Part shown: positions 29,829-40,650 of the stretch, piece after piece
Layout of the letters: each line of letters starts with the position of its first letter
Position numbering within the stretch: position 1 is the first letter of the stretch
DNA from: Carposina sasakii
Lineage: Eukaryota; Arthropoda; Insecta; Lepidoptera; Carposinidae
Assembly (NCBI GenBank): GCA_014607495.2
Contig: CP053155.1
Location: 14,632,001-14,696,000, forward strand
Length of the DNA: 64,000 bases
Direction of reading: 5' to 3'
Translations under genes and position numbers: made by a program
Notes under the pieces: generated by a model
What the model was told of the DNA's origin: nothing
Database searches by the model: none
Seen by the model: only the letters and a program-made list of their open reading frames with translations

Positions 29829-30176
29829 ATACAGGATGTTTTTTCGTTGCCACCCTTAACGAAGGGAATGCTGGGAAACGATGTAAATTTTTTGGATTTT
29901 TTTTTATTTACTTGATCGGGCGAAATTTATAGTGTCCAGTGTTTATGCTAGTTTTTTCATAGACAGATATTAATTATTTGTCGTGAAAAAATCTTGCTAC
30001 ACGCGTCAATGTGCATTTATGCAGAAAAACGCAGTCTATTTTCTCAACTTTGGACACTAATATTTTGGAAACCAGACACTTCCCAGGTATGCTTCGATGG
30101 CGAAAAATAATCGTGATGATGAGGAGATTCCGTAGTTTTCGGGAACGTTGAAGACTTAAAATCACCCTGAAGACAC
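29829..30176 (+). mobile_element. Foldback-associated family FB2, full-length copy
   Basis: Starts TATACAGGATGTTTTTTCG followed by GCCACCCTTAACGAAGGG, and ends AAAATCACCCTGAA. The interior includes TTTATAGTGTCCAGTGTTTA, CACGCGTCAATGTGCATTTA and CGTAGTTTTCGGGAACGTTG. The CAGG(A/G)TGT and (A/C)ACCCTG ends match FB1. Copies: 32965-33300 (antisense), 62190-62551, 62846-63112 (antisense). Minus-strand frames here are by-products. Confidence 0.7.
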
Positions 30177-30289
30177 ACAAATGCAGCGCAGGAAATCTCA
30201 GAAAACATATTGTGTAATATACAAATAGGCACTAGTGACTGCCCGCTATAGGTACATACTACACAATGCATATAGCAGTGTTAAAACAG

Positions 30290-30365
30290 CGTAGCCAGAA
30301 TTGCACGGTCACGAAGGAGATCTTACGTTACATTAGCATAGCGGGGACAGCCATAAAAGATCAGT
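30290..30365 (-). repeat. Repeat family E fragment, antisense
   Basis: The minus strand has CCCCGCTATGCTAATGTAACG, GATCTCCTTCGTGACCGTG and AATTCTGGCTAC, corresponding to the 3' half of family E. Confidence 0.5.
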
Positions 30366-30410
30366 AACACGTTGCTAGCTTATAAGTTATATTATAGCCA
30401 TATAATTCTT

Positions 30411-30654
30411 CTATGCTGCTCTGGGAGTGAAAAAAAAAGTATAATACTACAGCTGCTTCTCTTCCTGGGCATACTGTATAAGTCAGAAGAGGGTCTTGGT
30501 ATTTTGTAGGCGATGGGCTGACCACCTGTCACTACTAACCGAATGTATCTCAACTATACTATACCCTCAAAATTGGTCAGAAGTGGCACCATGTGGTTCT
30601 ATCGGCCCTTGGTGCTCTGCCTAACCCGTAAGGGATAAAGGCGTGATTGTGTGT
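30411..30654 (+). repeat. Interspersed repeat family F, sense copy
   Basis: Begins TATGCTGCTCTGGGAGTG and A-run, then ATAATACTACAGCTGCTTC, GGCGATGGGCTGACCACC, CCCTCAAAATTGGTCAGAAG and GGGATAAAGGCGTGATT, running into a TG-rich tail. 59483-59735 is a close second copy. A non-coding retroposon-like unit. Confidence 0.65.
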
Positions 30655-30664
30655 GTTATAAAAT

Positions 30665-30882
30665 ATTAATTAGAAAATGAAAAAAATCTTCACCCAAGTG
30701 AGATTTGAACTCACGAGCACTCGCAAACCGTGCTTTCGCTCTAACCAACTGAGCTATCGAATAACGAAAAGCTATCGAACAATTAACTCGAATGACGAAT
30801 TTTACCATCTCTTTCTAAATTACATTATTGGCAACGTTATTTTTTTATCCCGATAGCTATACACTAGCCAAATCTCGGTAAA
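30665..30882 (-). mobile_element. SINE-B body joined to a different tRNA-like core
   Basis: On the minus strand the body (GAGATTTGGCTAGTGTATAG, ATAACGTTGCCAATAATG, AGATGGTAAAATTCGTCA) matches 45680-46046. It is followed by a tRNA-like core at 30690-30764 with box A TAGCTCAGTTGGTTAGAGC and box B-like GAGTTCAAATCTC, different from the core at 45702-45773, and then the GAAGATTTTTTTCATTTTC tail. The acceptor arm does not pair and the anticodon loop is too long, so it is not a functional tRNA gene. Confidence 0.65.
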
Positions 30883-30889
30883 GAATAAG

Positions 30890-30992
30890 TTATAACCTAG
30901 GAGTAGAATAATAGGGATGAATGGAAGAAAAGAACATATTGCGCCGACCCCAAATAAATGGGAACAGGGCAGGAAGATGATAATGAACCTGG
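30890..30992 (+). repeat. RTE-type LINE 3' tail fragment
   Basis: AATAGGGATGAATGGAAGAA, GCGCCGACCCCAAATAAATG and GGGCAGGAAGATGATAATGA match the end of the RTE tails at 16748-17135 and 56268-56616. Confidence 0.6.
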
Positions 30993-31786
30993 GAGTAGGT
31001 ACCACTGAGTTCCTAGATAGTAAAGTAGTCATTTTATCTACATATACAATCAGATGCTTATAATATATTTTTTCCGTTTCAGGTCTTGAGTTCAGTAGCC
31101 GATAGCACAAAAATACGATAACGTGAGTACATAGTCACACGAATTATTATTGATACATTAGTTAGATTCCTGTTGCTAGGCGACACGCGGATTTTGGCGG
31201 TGTAATGCGAATGCCCGATTATGTAATACCCATTCGACGATTACATTTGTGTAAATATAGTATATTGATAAGTGTCGCTTGTTACACTGGTATATTATAC
31301 CTATATATACAGGGGTCGTTGATATTCTTTGTGTGAAAGAATTTAGCCAAGGTCCAGTAGTATAAATTCTTTAAAAAATATTTATGTGTTATTAACGTCG
31401 TGTCCGTACTAAATACTCATATTAGTTCATAGGCAAAAATAAAAAACAGGTATACAAGGTAAGTAAATTTTGGGCATGGACCATGAACGTATAAAGAACA
31501 ACGGACGTAATGCTGTCAATGCACAGGTTGAAGCACCGACATGGCGGCGCGTTGCGCATGTGTGCGTATTTTCTAGTAGGCGCCGAGCTTACTATGGTTT
31601 GTATGCGTGGGTGAATAACGCGTCATTACACATCCCTACTCCATGGAATATCGTTACCGAGCTTACTATGAATGCTTCACTCTGTGTATTGACAACACTC
31701 TGTCCGTTATTCTTTTTACGTTCATGGCATGGACTTCTTCATGTTTGCTTTTCTTAAATTTAAGAGTAAATACTAAATTGCTTTTT
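30993..31786. other. Unrecognised non-coding stretch
   Basis: Overlapping 95- and 104-codon frames at 31470-31957 show no family motif; the second runs into the next repeat. Confidence 0.35.
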
Positions 31787-32594
31787 AACCGACTTAAAAA
31801 AGAGAGGTTATCAATTCATCTGTATGTTTTTTTTTATATTTTTTTTTATGTGTGTTTCCTCAGAACTCCGTCATTTATGAACCGATTTCAATTTTTTTTT
31901 ATAGTTTGTCATGGTATGCTTCCAAGTTGGTCCCATATTCACCATGTCAGGATCTGATGATGGGATCTTAGAGAAATCGAGGGCAATCCTTATTGTAGGC
32001 ACATGTAGTCTGTTTTCATACTTTTACTGAGCGTTTTGATCACCTACATATAAAACATAACATCTGATGATGGAATCTCTAAGAATCTAGGGATATCCTC
32101 AAATATAAAAGGCACGAGTAGTCCGTTTTTAGATTTTTATAGAGAATTTTGGTCAGCTACACATAATATAAAGGAAACGAGGGTCTGATGATGGAGCCGC
32201 CGAAAAACAGATAGTGGAACTTTTTAGTAACAAAATCCCCCTATGGCGGGGGGAGGCCTACGTCCAGTAGTGGACTGCAATAGGCTTATGAAGATGAAGA
32301 TAATTGTGTTAAGTGGTGAAATTATATGTTGCGTTAAGCCGTGTCCGAAGTAAGATGGTTATAGAGGAAGAGTAGTAGACGAACGGATAATAGGGATGAA
32401 TGAAAGAAGAGTACCTACATGTTGCACCGACCCAAATGATTGGGAACAGGGCAGGAAGAAGGAGTAATTATAGCTTATATTGTAGACGAATGCCTATTTA
32501 ATCATTTGCTGGAATATCTGACAATATTAGCCTTCTAAACTTCGTGACGCAATATATATTTGCCCTTTATAATATTTTTGGGGGAGGTCGGTTT
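31787..32594 (+). mobile_element. Composite element with AACCGACTT terminal repeats, copy 1
   Basis: It starts AACCGACTTAAAAAAGAGAGG and closes GAGGTCGGTTTTTG, so the ends are inverted repeats of about 10 bp. Inside are two blocks that look like separate insertions: a family A tail (AGGCCTACGTCCAGTAGTGG, about 32240-32290) and an RTE LINE tail (GATAATAGGGATGAATG ... GGAACAGGGCAGGAAG, about 32385-32465). The same arrangement is in 40651-41764. No transposase. At 32541-32560 the sequence CGCAATATATATTTGCCC is the empty counterpart of the FB1 insertion in copy 2. Confidence 0.65.
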
Positions 32595-32639
32595 TTGAAT
32601 TGAAAAAGAATTGTTTTCGATGTTTTGCGTACCGTTATA

Positions 32640-32832
32640 ATGTTGAGTAGTGGCGGCTGGTGGGTTATACTGGTTGCACCGACCCCACTCTGATGATTGT
32701 AACACCCCAGCATTACTAGAAGTTTCAGGGCAGGAAGAAGGAGTGTAATTATATGTTGCTTATATTTGTCAGACGTAAAGTTTCGAAGCCTACTCATTTC
32801 TCTCTTTTGTCAAAAGAATGTGGCCTTTATTT
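32640..32832 (+). repeat. Partial duplicate of the composite element's 3' part
   Basis: GTTGCACCGACCCCACTCTG, GGGCAGGAAGAAGGAGTGTA and GTCAGACGTAAAGTTTCGAAG repeat the segment at 41308-41425 of copy 2, which is missing from copy 1. The locus has therefore been rearranged. Confidence 0.5.
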
Positions 32833-32964
32833 AATCATAAAAAGGGCCGTTGCTGTTCACTTTATTTTCAAAAGCATATAAATCAATGTTTATGCTTATT
32901 TCACTAACACCACACACACACAATATAGAATAAAATATTATGAATATAAACAAAAACTAAAAAC

Positions 32965-33300
32965 CAGTAATTCAGGATATTTTTGGTCGTCAACGTTTCG
33001 AATCTCCTCATCATACATTTTTCTCCGGCTGGGAAGTGTCTGGTTTCCAAAATATTAGGGTCCAAAGTTGAGTAAAAGTCTGCGTTTTTCTGCATAAATG
33101 CAATACGCGCGTAGCAGGATTTTTTCACGAAAAATAATATCTGTCTATAAAAAACTTAAACACTAGACCTATAAATTTCGCACGATAGAATTTAAAATTT
33201 TTTTCAAAAAAATTTTTTTTTTTTCCCAATTTTTTTTGGCATAAACTTACTTTATTTCATGTATTTACCCTTCGTAAGGTGGCTCAATTTACCTTGGGAG
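32965..33300 (-). mobile_element. FB2 copy, antisense
   Basis: The minus strand gives TTACGAAGGGTAAATAC near its start and CCTAATATTTTGGAAACC, GACACTTCCCAGCCGGAG and CGAAACGTTGACGACC towards its end, in FB2 order. The terminal ATTCAGGATA (32971-32980) is the altered right end. Confidence 0.6.
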
Positions 33301-34101
33301 AAATGATAGCATCGGTCGCCTTTGTCGTTTCGTAAAAGTGCTCTCGGCAAATACTCATTGTACATTTCTAAAATCTTTTGTTTTCATATTCACTTGTATC
33401 TCATGGTGTCCTTGCACTGGCCGAAGCGCACGAATTGTTTTCGTCTTAATATAGTTAGCGCTCAAACTGTTTCACCATAATTGTAAATTTAATTTTTATA
33501 CGTTTTTGTACTCGTTCAGCGCACGAGCGCATAAGGTAGCCGCCATGTTGAGTAACTGATTTTTTTTTACTAGCTAATGAAATCTGTTACCAGCCAACAT
33601 TCTAACGGTTAGAAGGCATGGGCTGCGTGAAATTGCTTAATTATCGTGAGCTTTTTTCGTGGCAATATATCATGTGTCGATAGTATCGGGAGCGCATTAT
33701 CGGGCGTATTGTTGTGGTAATAAATCAGACGTGGTGCAAATTTAAACTATTCGCAGAACGGCCCTATTGTCCACTAGATTACGGTGCCGTCAAATCGACG
33801 GTGGCGCTGGTGTCGCGTTTAGTGTTGCGATTTAAGAGATTTGTCTTCTTTTTTGATGTAGTTCCGATTTAGGCTACTGAATAGATGAGTTTGTATGCCA
33901 GCTGCGTGAATCCGTGCAAGGAGTTGGGCGCTTCTGCATAAATATGTTTAACGTAGATTTATTTGCTCTAAATAAATCATAAGGCGTGTGATATTTTTTT
34001 TATTAAGATACTTGTATAATATTTGTAGCTTGAATGGCTATCTTGTTCTGTAATATGAAGAAATGGTTACTAAAAAAAAATCGCGTCATTTGCCGCGTAA
34101 A
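33301..34101. other. Unrecognised non-coding stretch
   Basis: No supported feature. Confidence 0.4.
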
Positions 34102-34321
34102 AGGCTCGAGCACACCCGGATGCGTGTGCGTGCACGTAAGCGTAGACGTATACGTACCTCTGAGATGTAATGTATGGAACTGTATAGGCACGGGCAGACT
34201 GGATGCGTATGCGTAGACGTGAGCATAGACGTCAAGCGGTAACAGTTCTATACATTAAACTGAGAGGTATGTGTACGTCTACGCTTACGTGCACGCATAC
34301 GTATCCGGTGTATTCGAGCCT
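34102..34321. mobile_element. Palindromic MITE with about 80-bp arms
   Basis: The left arm starts AGGCTCGAGCACACCCGGAT, then GTGCACGTAAGCGTAGACG, CGTACCTCTGAGATGTAATG and GGAACTGT. The right arm is its inverted counterpart, ending ATACGTATCCGGTGTATTCG then AGCCT. Internal ACGTA/TACGT motifs are dense. The 60- to 62-codon frames over it are by-products. The target duplication is unclear. Confidence 0.7.
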
Positions 34322-34523
34322 ATTTTAGATATCCCGTTAATTTCCGTTCCCGAGGGATTTCTGAAAATCCTTACTTGTCAGTTGCCTACGTCATACAAGC
34401 AACACACCCTCCAAGTTTCAGTTTTCTAATATCAGCGATTTAGGTTGTGCGTAGATTGTCAGTCATTCAGGACGAATGTTTAGTTTATTTAATAACATAA
34501 TATGGTTAGGTATAATTTTAGCT

Positions 34524-34690
34524 GTTCACTAGAATACATCAGCTGCATCTCCTTCCGTGCATGTCGTAAGAGTCGACTAAGGAATTCTCTCTCAGGCGAG
34601 GCTAGCAACTTGTCACTTATCATTTATATCTGACCCCCCGCTATGCTAAACGTGACTATAGGATCTCCTTCGTGATCTCGTAGATTCTTG
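34524..34690 (+). repeat. Repeat family E copy
   Basis: CACTAGAATACATCAGCTGC, GTCGTAAGAGTCGACTAAGG, CTAGCAACTTGTCACTTATC, CCCCGCTATGCTAAACGTG and GATCTCCTTCGTGATCTCG. Confidence 0.65.
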
Positions 34691-34697
34691 GGTACAT

Positions 34698-34955
34698 ATA
34701 TTACGTCACAAGTTAAGGGGATGGGAGGGAGTCGTCAAACTGTGACATTGTGTGACAAGGGGATGGGAGGGGTTCTAAATTTCTTGACGTCACATTTTCA
34801 TTCAATAATCTCTAAATATAAATTTGTAAAAAAAGCTAAATGTGACGTCACACTAGGGAAGGGGGGGTGGTCTCACAAATGTGACCAGCTGTGACAAGGA
34901 GGGGGGGAGGGGAAAAAAATCATGAAATTCGTGTGACGTAATTTATGGATGACCC
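34698..34955 (+). repeat. G-rich repeat with TGACGTCA motifs
   Basis: Alternates GTGACAAGGGGATGGGAGG-like blocks with TTGACGTCACATTTTC and TGTGACGTCACACTAGG, and ends GTGTGACGTAATTTATGGATG then ACCCC. G runs at about 34735, 34760, 34860 and 34900 could form quadruplexes. The 68-codon frame inside is a by-product. The class is unknown; a similar ending is common in arthropod repeats, from memory only. Confidence 0.5.
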
Positions 34956-35029
34956 CATTTCGCAAACATAGTTTTAGCTGTATGCAGCTGTAAACATAAT
35001 TATGATTACCAATGTTCACGGATATATAC

Positions 35030-35150
35030 AGGGTGTAACAGAAAGGGTATGTTAAGCGAAAAGCTATGTAAACAGCCCACTACTACCAGAACTTATTTCC
35101 AAAATTTGAGACTCGAAATCGCATGTTTATTTGTCAAGATTATCTGAAAT
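35030..35150 (+). mobile_element. FB1 left arm only
   Basis: TACAGGGTGTAACAGAAAGG, GTTAAGCGAAAAGCTATG, CCAAAATTTGAGACTCGAAA and ATGTTTATTTGTCAAGATTA, without the inverted right arm. Confidence 0.7.
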
Positions 35151-38148
35151 ACTATCTGAAAAAATGTATTCAGAATATCAAAAATATTCTTATAAAGATT
35201 GGTAGGTAAGTTGAGTTACTGTTTAGGCTGCACTGTACTGTGTGGTTAAGTTGGTGCCTAATGTGTGATCCTACCTTCTTTTTATGGCTACACAAAAAAA
35301 AAAACACATTAATAATAATAATTTAACCAAATTATGTACATAATGTTCTGTGTTAATTAGCTTAATGTGTTAAATTTTGTGCTATTGACAATTGTAATTG
35401 TCTAAGTATCCAATAGTCTGTGGACTTAACAGTGTAAAAAATGGAATTCTGAGTACCTACTAGTAAGCACATGTAATTTTTTGTAATGTTTGTTAATCAA
35501 CTTTAGCAGTTAAGTAAAATATAATGTTGCTAAAAGTATCATACATTACAGTATTGGTATTGTTAATTAAACTTTTAAAAGGCGTAAAAAGTGTTAGTAA
35601 TACCTACTATTAATGTAAATTTATATTAATTATTATAAATTTGTGCATTAGTTCTAAGTCTGCTTTTAATAATAAAGAACCTTTGTAATCAATCAATGTT
35701 TACGGAAGTGAGAGAAAGATGTTTTTAAAGAGGATGCGTGACTGTAAGTGGTCCAGGGTATTTTGCCGACTTGCGATCAATTCCTAGATATCGATTCGTT
35801 CTGACTCGATTGGTGTACGAATTGGGCAAAAAACAGTGTAATGATGGTATTTATCGCCGAGCACGAATACCAGATATCTTAAATACCCTAGTTAAATAGC
35901 TGGCACGCACTTGTTTGAAACCAGGTGATTTCTTTTAATATTTTTTAATACGGTACTTTTTATTGTTAATTCATCTATGTGAAAAAGCGAAAGATCACTT
36001 ATTCACTCACTCATCATTACGAAATCTCTAAATCTACTAGATCAATAAAGATGATATCAGGTAGGAAGGTAGATTATCGAAGGTAGAACGTCCGCTAAGA
36101 AAGGATTTTCCGAAATCCCATGATATCAGGAAAAAACAATATTTTTTGCTCCGTGCATATAACCCCACGTGCTTGACACGTTCTTATACGGTTCCTTTAC
36201 GTCACGTTATGGACGGATCAATGTGCAGACTCCACAAGAAGCTACAACGGTAACTTCATATATGTAATTAAAAAAGATAACGCTTAAAAATATACCCATA
36301 ATCAATAACTAGATTACATCCCAAGATAGCCTTACTAATACGCAGGTGCATTATAATTGTAAACAGTGGCGCCTTCTAATGGCGACAAATTATTTGTAAT
36401 GAATACACGTATAATTGTAACAGATGCGCCTCGAATTACACGAAATTACAGCTCTCTGTTACACTTGTAGTAACATGTAACACGCGTAATTATACCGGCC
36501 CTTCAAACAAATTGTTTTTTTTTCTATTTTCGGCTATAACTTATGCTATTGTAGTCTCAACCCTAATTATAGGGTTTTGGTATAAGAATTGAATGTTTTG
36601 ATGTTTGAATTGTTTTTTCTTGTTAAATAGTGGTGGCACGAGCCGTCTAAGGGTTTTTATAGTTTAATTGATTGTGACTCGCCTTTGACTACTTGACCAG
36701 TTCTATAGCATTCTTGATTTAATTAAGTTAAGGCATAATCCGCAATTTCAGTATTATGCAAGTGGACCCTACACTGAGATCTAAAGACAGTTCTACTTGC
36801 TTGCAGTTCTTTAGAATCGCTTGTCCTATTACATTATGATATGACGTGGATAATTAATTAAATACCCTAGCTAAGGTCACATTTGGAGTCATCATCCTTA
36901 ATCTTGTAATTTATATTAGGGATGCTTAATTATAAAAATTCTAAAGAAAACAGCATGTGACCCGTAGATATTAGTCTGAGATAATTAAATCCATAAGAAA
37001 ATTAGGGCTATATCGAGGGTCAATAGGCAAAGTGGGATAAGCGCCACCATGGCCGAGTTTGAAGTAGGTATGAAAACAATAATTTAAAGTTTGGTCTAAG
37101 AATTAGCGAATATTTTGATCTTAATCGCAGTATACCAATCGTCTATTGATCTTTTCCTTTGTGTAGTTATTCCGGAATAAATTCAACTGATTGTTTGGTT
37201 GATCCACCCTAAATCCTAATAATTAGTCTGACGAAACGTGTAATTGGAGTGCCGGGTGGTCGGCCATTGTTGTTTTTGAAGGTTGATAATCTAATTCGAT
37301 AACGTTAAGGTACGATTCCACCAAAGTAGTGTGCAGCAAAAGGTAAGTCGACCAGAATAAACATTTGTTTCGTGCACTGTACTGTATTACAATGCCGCAC
37401 AGTTCAGCACACTGGTGGTATTGCACCTTTAGCATCTGTTCTAACCTATTCGGGCAATATTTTATTTGTATTCTTTGGATTATCATTAATTTTAATGAAA
37501 ACATGTTTTTATTAACCATTTTGTATGATCACAATGTGCAAGTCCTGTTATCTAGTCGAAAATTCTTTTATTTTTCCCAAATTTTGTTATTTTCTTAAAA
37601 AGAGGTACTTAGGTGCCAGTGATTGCCCGTAACATCAGTCCTTGGCCGATTTAGAATTACCTAATTAGATTTTCAATGGTAAATGGTAGACTTTACGAAT
37701 ACCTATTATAAAAGCGTTTTTTTTTACCTATATTTGTCTGTTTGTTACTTCTGCATGATTTATTTACTCCACCAATATCTTATTGAAATTTCGCATACCT
37801 ACATAGTATTACTTTTCTAAGCTTGTGGCATAACTAACAATAATTTCGCAAATTTTCAGTTCATAGTAGGTAGATACTGCTAATACTAACCTAACCTAAT
37901 CTAGATCATATTTTTAGTTAAAATATTTGTTTTTCATAATACCGCCCTAATCTATTGAGTTGTTGTGGCGTTGTGGGTATTCCTTTATCTCTGGTGTGAT
38001 GATGCCGAGGTGGCGCTCACACGAAGATAACCCTTATCTGCAGCAGACAGTCACTGTCAGATTTTTATGGATTCCCCTGAGGAAACTTTCATTACCCATA
38101 ACAACTTTTTTCACGGCGGAAAAAAAACATTTATGGCCATAGTTTAGA
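35151..38148. other. Three-kilobase stretch without recognised elements
   Basis: The longest part of the window without a family seen elsewhere. The segment 35220-35700 ends in AATAATAAAGAACCTTTG and AATCAATCAATG, which could be the polyadenylation end of an old retroposed copy. The frames at 37223-37519 (minus) and 37365-37598 have no recognisable domain. Unique non-coding DNA is the best description. Confidence 0.35.
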
Positions 38149-38472
38149 CTAGTGGACGCCCGCGACTCCGTCCGCGTGGATTACAAAAAAAAACAAAATG
38201 TCGAAATTATCCGGGATTAAAACATTTAACCGGGATAAAAAGTAGCCTATATGTTAAGTGGGACCTGTCACAATATATTTCTGAAAACTGCATCGAAATC
38301 GGTTCAGCCGTTTCTGAGATTAGCGGGCACAAACGCACAGGCAAACAGACAAAAATTCCAAAAATCATTCTTTTGGGTACTATTGCGTTGATAAAGGTCT
38401 CCTATAATATTTTTTCTCATATATTTTCCATGTACAGACAGCGACCTGTTACATTTTTATTATATGTATAGA
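38149..38472 (-). mobile_element. Non-autonomous Helitron-like element, long copy
   Basis: The minus strand starts TCTATACATATAATAAAAATG and ends CGGGCGTCCACTAG, flanked on the plus strand by A (38148) and T (38473). Contains CCTATTAAC-type, AAACGGCTGAACCGATTTCG and CCACGCGGACGGAGTCGCGG blocks. At 324 bp it is longer than 24090-24292, with extra sequence near its 5' end that is also in 57157-57591. Confidence 0.75.
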
Positions 38473-39924
38473 TAGATAGGATTGATACGGAATTTTTGAT
38501 CTGGAATATCAAACTCACATATTAATCGTTGACTCAAACTTCAATTACACTCAACTCAAATACCATTGATCATTAAACAAGATAGATGTGCGATCAGCAT
38601 TATACGGAAGCACCTGCGCTCTCATTTACAGGTTGATATACAGCCACTCATCAGGAATAGTTAAAAAAAACAAAAAATCTTCAATGGCGCATTAAAAAGA
38701 CATTGGGTATCAAATTGGGGTGGGTATTAACAAATGTTTAAGCATCATTACGCCGGGGGTGGACGGGGATTTACGACCCTGATACTGATGGGGGACACCT
38801 GTCTAGCAAAAAAATGGCTGACCGATTTTGTTAATCTAATTATTACATGACTAAAGGAGTAGTCAGTTTTTTTTTTTTTTCAATTTTTGTGGCCTTCTCG
38901 TGTGATTTCATTTATTTTACTTGTCATTTACTACATTATTTTCTTTGCAAACTGTTTCACTCCATTTTGACAGAGGACGTTAATTTTCATTTTATCTCGG
39001 AGGTTTATAATATCTGTTTGGGATTAAATCGATTTCAATAAAGATTTTATTATTCGTTTAATGTAATATAAAATACAAATTTTGATAATCAAGACGCGTC
39101 TGCTTGTGAGCTCTTCGAATGAATTGTCTTGAAGTTGATGCGACGACTTCACTCGTATCGGCTGTCTTCGAGAGGCTACACTAGATGGCGCCAACAATAT
39201 CTCTACGTATTTCTCATTTCCGCTGAGGTGACTAGTTAGCGACTTACTTTTATTCTACGACCACGTTGAATCGTCATAACTCAATTTTGGTTAGTAGAAA
39301 TATAACACTATGTCTAGTCTAATATTCCAACTACCAACAATGCCATGAATGTATAATTGCAAGTTGCATCCTGCAATTCGCCTTATCCCATTTCGACTTC
39401 AATGGGTCAAAATTTTCGGCAAGTCAATTCTAAAGTCGTTCAAACATACATAACCGATATAATCTGATTGTGTTTGTCCCTTTGCTAACAGAAAATGGAG
39501 ACCACAGATCGTAAACGTCACGCATCACAATAATATGGTAATAAACTCTTTGTAAACTTTGGGTATGTCGATACAATCTCGGCTACTCGTAAGTACGTAA
39601 AAGGATATCGAATATGGCGCTTGATGTGTATTTAAAACGTGCAACTGCCATGTTTTTTTTGTTGGGAATGCTATAAAATTACCACCTGCCGGCGCTGCGG
39701 TACAAAAACGGAGGAATTGTACAAGATATAGACGTGCCAAGTTTTTCCTGATGGTATCTGGAATCTAACCTGGTATGAGCATTCTATGCATTAAGCCTCA
39801 CCTGCACTGTACGGTAAATAAATGAAGCTAGGCTGAGGCAAATAGATAATATTATGAATAACGAAACTTAGAGGAAGACATTTACATGACTGTGTATGGG
39901 GTAGCCAGAACTGTAGGATGCACG
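38473..39924. other. Unrecognised non-coding stretch
   Basis: Short frames only (38847-39041, 39525-39740 minus), with no domain recognised. Confidence 0.35.
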
Positions 39925-39985
39925 GAAAGAGATACAGCTGATGTACTCTAGCAAAGCCCCGCATCAGCACAGGAAGACATTAGGC
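39925..39985 (-). repeat. Repeat family E fragment, antisense
   Basis: The minus strand reads GTGCTGATGCGGGGCTTTGC, TAGAGTACATCAGCTGTATC, the 5' part of family E. Confidence 0.45.
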
Positions 39986-40650
39986 TGTTTAATTATATAA
40001 AAAACTCATAATGACTAACAAAAAAAATCAAATAACATTACAAATCACCAGCAAGTAAAACGGCGTCCCTAAAAGCAATCTGTCTTAATAAACTTCGACA
40101 ATGCAAAAAAACATCATTAACTGCACTCAGGGAAACAATCAGAGCTGAGCTATTTCTTCCGCCATCTTGCCTGTTTTGTTCCTTTGGGGAAATAATAAAA
40201 ATTCATGCAGCCGCCCTTAAAACGTCATCTTCCGACCGAACAATGGACTTTTGTTGGCCTATATTGTGAGTCGAAAGTGTAAGGAACTTTTTGGAAAGGC
40301 TCAATGGATGTTCTAAGACAAACAGCAAAGGTGTCGTTTATGACGCTTCTGCGTAATGGCGGCAGATGTCAGGAAAGGTGTCTGCAGTGTACGGCGTAGG
40401 CAGTCTTTGTTTCTATTCTACCTCTGTGCCCATCGTAATTGACCGCACCTGCCCGTGGATACTTTTGACGCTATCTGTTTGAGTTTTAATTTGAAGTTTC
40501 CGACGGTTTGTCCTTTGTCTGTAATTGCTTACAAGACGACGGTGGGTGAGGATTTTGAAGTACTTTGGACGTGGACGATTTTTTTTGGTATTCTACAAAT
40601 AAAGCTAATGGCTGGGTACATTCAATATACCTGCGGAAAATTACATTATT
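39986..40650. other. Unrecognised non-coding stretch
   Basis: Contains CCGCCATCTTGCC and AATGGCGGCAGATG motifs but no supported feature. Confidence 0.35.

Noticed and set aside
30690..30764. tRNA gene on the minus strand
   Set aside because: Boxes A and B are present, but the acceptor arm does not pair and the anticodon loop is nine bases; it lies within a SINE-like unit.
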